This document shows, in pieces, positions 25,003 through 33,500 of a stretch of DNA of 64,000 nt (positions are counted from its first letter, which is position 1; every line of letters begins with the position of its first letter). The notes below the pieces were generated by a model that ran no database searches, was not told the origin of the DNA, and saw nothing but the letters and a program-made list of their open reading frames with translations. The DNA comes from Gammaproteobacteria bacterium (GTDB lineage Bacteria > Pseudomonadota > Gammaproteobacteria > Pseudomonadales > Cellvibrionaceae). The position numbers and the translations under genes are program-made. The stretch spans positions 1-64,000 of the forward strand of contig JAGKWY010000003.1 in NCBI GenBank assembly GCA_021151625.1, in the 5' to 3' direction.

Positions 25003-27351
25003 TTGATTGCTAATATTGCCAATTTTGTGGTGCGTTATAGAGCTCTTGTCTTACTCACCAGCCTCATCGTAATAGTGCTTTCCACCCTTGGATTCAAGAA
25101 TCTATATTTCGACAGCAGTACCGATATATGGTTCCTTGATGATGATCCTGTCCTTCTGGAATACAACGACTTAAAGAAAAAATTTGGTAGCGATGACTAC
25201 CTTGTGATTGGTGTGCAAGCGGCTGCCGGACAAAAGGATGTATTGAATCCTGAAACCGTGCAGGCAATTCAGAAAATAACTAATTACCTGGAAGAACATG
25301 CTGCGGTTAACAAGGTACGCTCGCTTGTAAAATATGAATACATGTTTTACGAAGACGAGCTGTTGAATGTGGAAACTGCTGTTCCAGCTTCGAAAGATTT
25401 CAATTTTTCTGAAAAAGAGTGGGACAATATAAGAACCATATTGAATGGTGAAAATATTGCTCAGGATCTACTGTTTACCAAGGATTTAAAAAATACGCTT
25501 ATTTCTGCACGTGTAATTGAGCAAGATAAATACACTGGTGAAGGTAATGCGAAAACGGATCTGGCTGCAGATTTCCGCACCTTCGTTGAACGTGAAGGCT
25601 TGCAACAAAGCGACAAGTATAAAATCTATATTTCTGGCTCCGCTGCAATTAGTGAAAGCTTCTTTTTCTTTTCTACGCTGGATCAATCTATCAGCTATCC
25701 GATAATGCTGACATTCATCATTATCTTTTTGTTCCTGACTTTTAGAACTCTGGCAGGAACAGTATTGCCAATCCTTGTTCTTATTGTGTCTTGTGTGGTG
25801 GCTATTGGGTTGATTGGCTATTTTGGCTGGTCAATGAATATGCTGAATATCACATTGCCCACCATGCTGACCGTAGTTGTGGTTGCTGAAACAATTCACG
25901 TGCTAGTCGGCTTCTATCGCTTCCGCAATCAGGGGCTTCCACCGAAAGAAGCAGCAGTGGAAACAATCAAATATTGTTTTGAGCCTTGTTTCTATACCAG
26001 CATCACTACCTTGTTGGGATATCTCTCGTTGGCAACCGGTTCGATCGCATTGGTTGTGACCTTCGGGGTGGAAATGGCCATTGGTGTTGCGGTTGCATTT
26101 TTCTTCAGCTTGTTCACGCTGCCTGCGTTACTGAGCTATACAAGTGCCAAGGGCAAAAAAGCAGAAAAACTTGTGTCTAATGGAGTTATTGCGCGCACAG
26201 TGCATAATCTGCCAGATAAAATTTACCCAATTCGCAAAGCTATTATTGCGGTAACAGTGCTGTCCCTCATTCCTTTGCTTTATCTCTGCTCGCAAGTGAA
26301 GGTCGATACCAATTTTGTTCGCTTCTTTAAAGATGATGCACCAGTAAAGCAGGGTCTGGAATATTTCGATGAAACCTTTAAGGGCTCTTTAAGCCTGGAG
26401 TTTCGTCTCGATTCCAAAACGGAAAATGGTGTAAAAGATCCTGCCTTTTTGGCGCGTGCGCTGGAGTTCCAAAATTATCTGGTGACCTTGGAAGGTAATG
26501 GAAAAGTTAATTCACCAGTTAACTATCTCATGAAAATTAACCAGGTAATGAACAATAACGATGTCAGCTCATTCAAGGTTCCGGAAACACGGGATATGGT
26601 GGGTCAGTATCTGCTGTTGTATTCAAACTCTGGTCCTGATGAAGATCTGTCTGACTTGATTACGTTCAACGGGCAAGAAATGCGCATGTCTGTTTTCTTT
26701 GCTGTAGCACCATCTGTAATCACCAAAGCGCGCATTGAAGCTATTGAAAAGCATGTGGCTGAACATTTCTCAGATTTGAATATTTCAGTAACTGGTAGAG
26801 CGGTTTTGTTCAACAATGTAGACAATTATACCCTGACTGGTCTGGCGAGCTCTTTCATGTTCTCGTTAATTTCAATTCTTATCTGTTTGTTCATTGTATT
26901 GCGCTCCTTTAAGTATGGCTGGGTTGCCTTAATTCCTAACGTCCTACCTATCATTATCACTGGTGCAGTAATGGCGTTGCTGGATATTTATCTGGACTTT
27001 GCGTCCATGATGGTTGCAGCCACAACTCTGGGGATTGCTGTAGATGACACAATTCATGTGATGGATCGCTTCAGGAAGGCCAAAAGCGCCAATCTGGACA
27101 ATAGAGAGGCGATTACTCTTGCCACGCGTGAAAGCGGCATAGCATTGGTGTCAACAACTATTATCCTGGTGGTTGGATTCGCAATGTTAATCATGAGTAG
27201 TTTTGTGCCTAATATTTACATGGGAATTTTGGGGTGTCTCACCATTGGCTTGGCAGTATTGTGTGACCTGATCATATTGCCAGCGGTCCTCATGTGTATT
27301 GGCGAAAAGCAAAAAGCAGTAGAACCAATGCCTGAAGCAACTTCAGTGTAA
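25003..27351 (+). CDS. MMPL/RND-superfamily exporter
   Basis: 782 residues. The start is TTG at 25003, supported by AAAGGAGA eight bases upstream; no ATG fits. Two-fold repeat: membrane helix 1 (about 12-30), a periplasmic domain (31-225), five helices, a Lys-rich cytoplasmic loop, helix 7 (about 410-428), a second periplasmic domain and five helices. The proton-relay region of the second half reads TLGIAVDDTIHVMDRFR. The first half has VVVVAETIHVLVGFYRFR, with Ala-Glu where Asp pairs are common. Family members move lipids and lipid-like metabolites. It precedes the synthases in the same direction and probably exports their product. Confidence 0.88.
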   Translation: MIANIANFVVRYRALVLLTSLIVIVLSTLGFKNLYFDSSTDIWFLDDDPVLLEYNDLKKKFGSDDYLVIGVQAAAGQKDVLNPETVQAIQKITNYLEEHAAVNKVRSLVKYEYMFYEDELLNVETAVPASKDFNFSEKEWDNIRTILNGENIAQDLLFTKDLKNTLISARVIEQDKYTGEGNAKTDLAADFRTFVEREGLQQSDKYKIYISGSAAISESFFFFSTLDQSISYPIMLTFIIIFLFLTFRTLAGTVLPILVLIVSCVVAIGLIGYFGWSMNMLNITLPTMLTVVVVAETIHVLVGFYRFRNQGLPPKEAAVETIKYCFEPCFYTSITTLLGYLSLATGSIALVVTFGVEMAIGVAVAFFFSLFTLPALLSYTSAKGKKAEKLVSNGVIARTVHNLPDKIYPIRKAIIAVTVLSLIPLLYLCSQVKVDTNFVRFFKDDAPVKQGLEYFDETFKGSLSLEFRLDSKTENGVKDPAFLARALEFQNYLVTLEGNGKVNSPVNYLMKINQVMNNNDVSSFKVPETRDMVGQYLLLYSNSGPDEDLSDLITFNGQEMRMSVFFAVAPSVITKARIEAIEKHVAEHFSDLNISVTGRAVLFNNVDNYTLTGLASSFMFSLISILICLFIVLRSFKYGWVALIPNVLPIIITGAVMALLDIYLDFASMMVAATTLGIAVDDTIHVMDRFRKAKSANLDNREAITLATRESGIALVSTTIILVVGFAMLIMSSFVPNIYMGILGCLTIGLAVLCDLIILPAVLMCIGEKQKAVEPMPEATSV

Positions 27352-27395
27352 TGTTCTATTAAAGGAAAGAGTTAGCCAGGAATTATTGTGTTGTG

Positions 27396-27427
27396 AAGTA
27401 AGGGGCAAATGGATGAGCGCCTTACTT
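27396..27427 (+). promoter_or_regulatory. Hairpin between exporter and first synthase
   Basis: AAGTAAGGGGC (27396-27406) pairs with GCGCCTTACTT (27417-27427) with one mismatch and a 10-base loop, in the 229-base gap before the first PKS gene. No T run follows, so it is not a standard terminator. It might stabilise or process the transcript, or be an operator. Confidence 0.35.
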
Positions 27428-27580
27428 TACGTCTGCCTGATTGCCTTGGGGGTTTCAGGTAGGTTCGGAAAAAAACGATCCCGCGATTATTAAATTTATT
27501 GGCCAATGGCCAGGGGATTGCTTTTCCCAAAATTTAAGTTTTATTTTTGTTTTATCTAAAAAATTGCAAGGAGTGATCAA

Positions 27581-30500
27581 ATGAACGTAGCCATTATAGG
27601 GGTATCGTGCAAATTTCCTGGTGCCGATAATTATTCCGAGTTCTGGAATAATCTTATTGGGAAAAAATCCAGCATTACTGAAATTCCGTCATCCCGTTGG
27701 GATTGGCAGGAATACTGGGGCGACCCAAAACAACAAGCCCAAAAAAGTAATAGTAAATGGGGCGGGTTCGTTGCTGATGTTAATGCATTTGATGCAAGTT
27801 TTTTTGGATTACTGCCCAAAGTAGTAGAAACCATGGATCCTCAACAAAGGCTCGTAATGGAGTTGGTGTGGGGATGTCTTGAAGATGCTGGTGTTGCACC
27901 CTCAGCCTTACGGGGCAAAAAAGTTGGCGTCATGCTGGGTGTGTTCAATCATGACTATAAAGAAACACAGGATGCTACTGACGTTCCCATTGAGGCTCAT
28001 TACTCAACGGGCACGGCGGCGTCCATTATTGCTAACCGCGTATCACACTATTTTGATTTCAAAGGCCCCAGCTTTCCTATCGATACCGCGTGTTCCAGTT
28101 CGTTAAATGCTATTCACAGTGCAATCCAGGCGTTGAAATATGGTGATTGTGAAATGGCTTTGGCGGGTGGGGTGAATCTCTTATTAACACCGACTCGACA
28201 TATATCCTTTTCCAAGATGGGCATGCTTTCCCCTACCGGGCAATGCATGACCTTTGATGCTAACGCAAACGGCTATGTCCGAGGGGAAGGTGCAGGCCTG
28301 GTGTTGCTGAAACCGTTGGAAAAAGCCATTGCAGATGGTGATGCAATTTACGGTGTAATTAAAGGGACTGCAGTAAATCATTGCGGTGAAACCTACACAC
28401 TGACCTATCCCAGTTCAGTTGCGCAAGCAAATGTCATTCAAGAGGCGCATGAGCGCGCCGATGTTCCAATTAATACAGTTAACTATATTGAATCTCATGG
28501 CACCGGAACCCCGAAGGGCGATCCAATTGAATTCGAAGGTTTGTTGCGCGCCTTTGAGGCACTGGCTAGCCGACAGAATGTTAGCTTGACTCCAGGTTAT
28601 TGTGCATTGGGGTCTGTAAAAACCAATATTGGCCATTTAGAGGCTGCTGCAGGAATTGCCGGAGTGATTAAGGTATTGCTTGCATTTCGCAATAAACAAT
28701 TACCTTCTCTGCAAAATTTCTCTAGTCTGAATCCAAAAATATCTATCGAGGGTACACCGTTTTCGATCCTGGGCGAGTCTAAAAATTGGCAACCAGAGTT
28801 GATTTCCAGTGGTGATCAACGTGCGCCTGCTCCTTTGCGAGCAGGTATATCTTCGTTTGGTTTTGGGGGAACAAATTCTCATATTGTTTTAGAAGAGTTT
28901 ATTCATGGAGAAAGTCCAAAACCGACAAAAAAACCTGCGTACCTGATTGCATTATCGGCTAAGTCGCCAGCGGCATTGCGCCGGTTAAAATCCAACCTAC
29001 TGGCGTGGCTGGATAAAAATCCGGATACCAATTTGCAGGACCTGAGTGCAGGCTTGTTGGTTGGTCGGGATCATCATGCGATCAGATTTGGTTGTGTGGC
29101 GAAAGATATGAAAAGTGCTATCCAGGCTTTGCGTGAAGATATGGATGGCGATGGGCAATATTCTGCTGTGAATAGAGATGATCTGGATTTAATCGCTGCA
29201 GCGACACAGTCAGCAAATGATTTGATTGAAAAGTCTTTAAAAAGTGAGAATAAAAAAAGCTATCCGGACTACCTGAATAAAATTGCCGAGCTTTATCTGA
29301 AAGGGGCTGAGCCAGCCTGGCGCGAGCTTTTTATTGGGAGCACACCTCTGCGTTTGCATTTACCCACGTATCCTTTTGAGAAAGACACATTCTGGGTTGC
29401 TCAACCCGAAAACCAAAATGTGCAAGAAACACCACATCCATTGCTGCATACCACCTTGTCCAGTGGCAACAAAAATAGTTTTTATAGTTGGTTTGATGGA
29501 CAGGAGTTTTTCTTGCGGGACCACCAGGTAAAAAATCAGCCTGTTCTGCCGGCGGTTGCTTACCTGGAGATAATGTATCAGGCGATGTTACGTGCTGCAC
29601 GTAAGCCATTAACTGATGCCAATGCAATGGTTGAAATTCGCGATGTTATTTGGTTGCGTCCGTTTACTTTATCTAATGATGCTAAGGAGTTGCGGGCAAC
29701 CCTTAGCGCCGAAAGTATGGAGCAAAATAAACCATCAGTAACATTTGAGTTTATTAGTGGTGTTGAAGATTTTACGTTAATAAAAAACTGTCAGTCAAAA
29801 GCGTTTATTGTTGAGCGGGATGATCCTGCTTCGGTGCCAAATTTAAATTATCCGGGAAATGATTGGCGCGGTTATTCATCAACTGTGTGTTACGAGCGAT
29901 TCTCCTCCTTGGGCTTTGGCTATGGCAAGGCTCACCGGAGTATTGAGTATCTGGCACAAAATAAAGATCAGGTCTTAGTGCAGCTGGTTATGCCAACTGA
30001 CCTGCAGGATTCGGTCGGGGATTATGCTCTTCACCCTTCCATTGCGGATGGTGCTTTGCAGGCTGCAGTTGCATTGATATCTGGATTAGATGAGCAAGCA
30101 AATAACTCTGCTCAGTCTGCTTCCCCCTATTTGCCTTTTTCATTGGAAAGTTTGAGGGTCTATGGCCCAACCCGGTTATCGCAATGGGCGTGGGTGCGTC
30201 CCGTTTCCGGTAGTGGGACATCACAAATGAAAAAAATGGATATTGATATTTTTAGCGAAATTCCCGGGGCAGATGGAAAATCACAGCTTATCGCACAATT
30301 CAAAGGGCTTGGATTGCGTCAGTTTGAAAAGGAAGCCTTGCGTGTAAATGAGCAAACCTCCCATTCATATAAGGACAATATAATGAACACCTCACATCAT
30401 TACTACACTCCGCATTGGTTTAAACAACCGATTGACACGCAGCCAGCACATCTGGATTCACTATTGGTAATAGGTGATTCATTGGATGTTGAATTATGTG

Positions 30501-33500
30501 CGTCACGACTGAAAAAAAATCCGAAATTTAATCAAACTCTGATTATTTCTGCAGAGTTTTCACAGGAATACACAAAAAAATCAGCTGTTGAATACAGGTT
30601 AAGGCCTGGTGTTGATGTTGATTTTCTTGCGCTTGTTAACGATATTTCCGCTCAACAGCCCGTACCCAAAAATGTTTTGTTTTTATCAAAAGAGCAAGGC
30701 ATCAAAATGGACGGGGATATTGATTCGGATTTATCCAGAAGTGCAGAGAGCTCCTTCTGTCTGGTAAAGGCCTATTTGAAGGCTGCAAAAAGTGCAAGGT
30801 TTATTAATTTGGTTCAAGGGAACGGAGCCGATAGCATTCCGGTTTATCAAGCATTAAGCGCATTTTATAAAACCGTTAAAATTGAGCGCCCTGCTTATAG
30901 CGGCCGGGTTGTTGTATGCGATGTTGAAAATGCCAGTGATGCCAATTTTTCTAATCTCATCGTCGCAGAGTTCTCTGATACTGCCACATACACCGATGTG
31001 AGCTACATGAATGAACATCGCTTGGTGCGAGATTTTGTGGCTGTTGATGAGCTAAAGAAATTCAAAAACTTTACCCTGGATCAATCTGCCTTTAAGACAA
31101 ACGGAACCTATTTAATTACCGGTGGCCTGGGTGCGTTAGGGCTGTTGGTGGCAGGGTATCTGGTTAAGCAATACAGTGCTCGTGTTTATTTGACTGGTCG
31201 CTCAGCGCTTTCTACCGAAAAGCAACAGCAATTAAATGCAATTGATTCTAGTGGGAATAAAATATTTTATTTACCTTGCGATATTTGTGATGCAGCCTCT
31301 GTTAGGGAAATGGTGGGGAAAATAAATAATCAAGGGTCCATGTTGAATGGTGTTATACATTCTGCGGGTGTCATTGAGGATAGCTTTATCCTGAAAAAAG
31401 ATTTCGATTCATTTTCCAGAGTTATAGCGCCAAAAGTAAAAGGTACGATTAATCTTGATTTGGCGACAAAAGATCAGCCTATTGATGTGTTTGTTTTATT
31501 TTCATCGGTAACTGGCGTACTGGGCAATCTCGGGCAATGTGATTATGCATTCGGAAATTCCTTTGAAGATTACTATAGTTGTTACCGAAATAATTTACTG
31601 AGCACAGGTGAAAGATCAGGCAAGGCGGTTTCTATTAATTGGCCCTACTGGAAGGAGGGCGGGATGGTATTAACGGACAAGGAAGAAGAAATCCTTAGGA
31701 AAAATTTTGGTATTGTGCCTTTGGAAAATGCAAGTGGCTTAAGAGCGTTGGAATATGCCGTTGGCGCTCCCGTTTCTCAGTTGGCAGTGCTTGAAGGTGA
31801 TGCCAATAAAATTCACCAGGTTTTAGGCGTAAGAACTAATATCAGTGAAAGTGATTTTGAAGAAGTCCGCATAGAAAATACTAGTGAAAACCTTGCAAAA
31901 ACAACCAGCGCAGTGATTGATCATTCGACCATCAAGGATAGCGCGGTTAGTTACCTGATTAGTCAATTTGCCAAAGAAGTGGGATTGCCTGAAGAAAGAT
32001 TTGAGTTGTATGCACCGTTTCAGCAATATGGTTTTGATTCGGTCATTATGATTAATCTGGTGCGTTCGCTGGAAAAAGAATTTGAAGGTTTGCCCGCAAC
32101 TTTATTTTTTGAATACCAAAATATAAATGATTTGGCAGATTTCTTTGTTAATAATTATGCGAGTCACTTTACTTCAATTGAAGTGCCTACAGTGGCTGCA
32201 GATGTTACAGCGAGCAACGAAAAGGCACTGGGAAATATTGCTATAGCTCAATCAACAGCTGCTGTTATCCCCGCAGAAAACCATAAGCAGTCGTTATCTT
32301 TCAGCGAGCATCAGTCGGTTGCCAAAGAAGATATCGTCATCGTTGGTGTATCGGGGCGTTACCCCGAGGCAGAGACCTTGGCGGAGTTTTGGGACAATTT
32401 GAAAAACGGCGTTGACTGCATCAGAGAAATTCCTGCTGAAAGGGGTTGGGATGTGGACAATCTATTTCAGTCAGGGCCTGCTGTATTGGGAAAAAGCTAT
32501 TCGAAATGGGGTGGTTTTTTAAAAAATATTGACCACTTTGATCCGCTCTTCTTTGGAATTTCACCCGCAGAAGCTGAAGTCATGGATCCCCATGAAAGAC
32601 TTTTCCTGGAGACCGTGGCTCTGGCGGTAGAAGATGCTGGTTATTGTCCAGACAAGTTGGCCCAACCTGATGGCATACATGAAAGCCCTGTGGGTGTTTA
32701 TGTCGGAACTATGTGGGGCGAGTATCAATTATATGGGGTTGACGGTGATACCCCGAAAAATATAGTTCCTCCTCGTTCCTGGTACTGGGCTATCGCTAAC
32801 AGAATTTCATACCAATTTAATTTCTCTGGTCCCAGCATTACGTTGGATACAGCGTGTTCCTCGTCATTAACGGCGATCCATTTTGCATGCGAAGCATTGA
32901 AACAAGGTGAAATCAATGTTGGTATTGCTGGTGGTGTTAACCTTTCCGTACATCAGCAAAAATACAACTTTTTATCCAATTTACATTTTTTGTCATCGGA
33001 TGGCCGCTGTCGTAGCTTTGGGGTGGGTGGTGATGGTTATGTTCCAGCAGAAGCTGTAGGTGCGATTATCTTGAAGCGCAAATCAGATGCTTTGCGCGAT
33101 GGTGACCATATTTATGCGGTATTAAAAAGCTCATCTATTAATCACGGTGGTAAAACCTCCGGTTTTACAGTTCCAAATCCCAATCGCCAGGGAGCTTTGA
33201 TCAAAGATGCTATTGCGCGGTCGGGAATAAATCCCCGCCATATCAGTTATGTTGAAGCCCATGGTACAGGTACAAGTCTGGGCGATCCTATTGAAATTTC
33301 TGGTTTGACCAAAGCCTTTGATCAAGTGGATACCAAGTATTGTGCGATAGGTTCCGTGAAGTCCAATATTGGACATGCCGAGGCAGCAGCAGGTGTAGCG
33401 GGAGTTACTAAAATTCTATTGCAGCTAAAGCATCGCTTGCTTGCGCCATCCCTGCATTCCAGCACATTGAATCCTTACGCGAAAATTGATCAAAGCCCCT

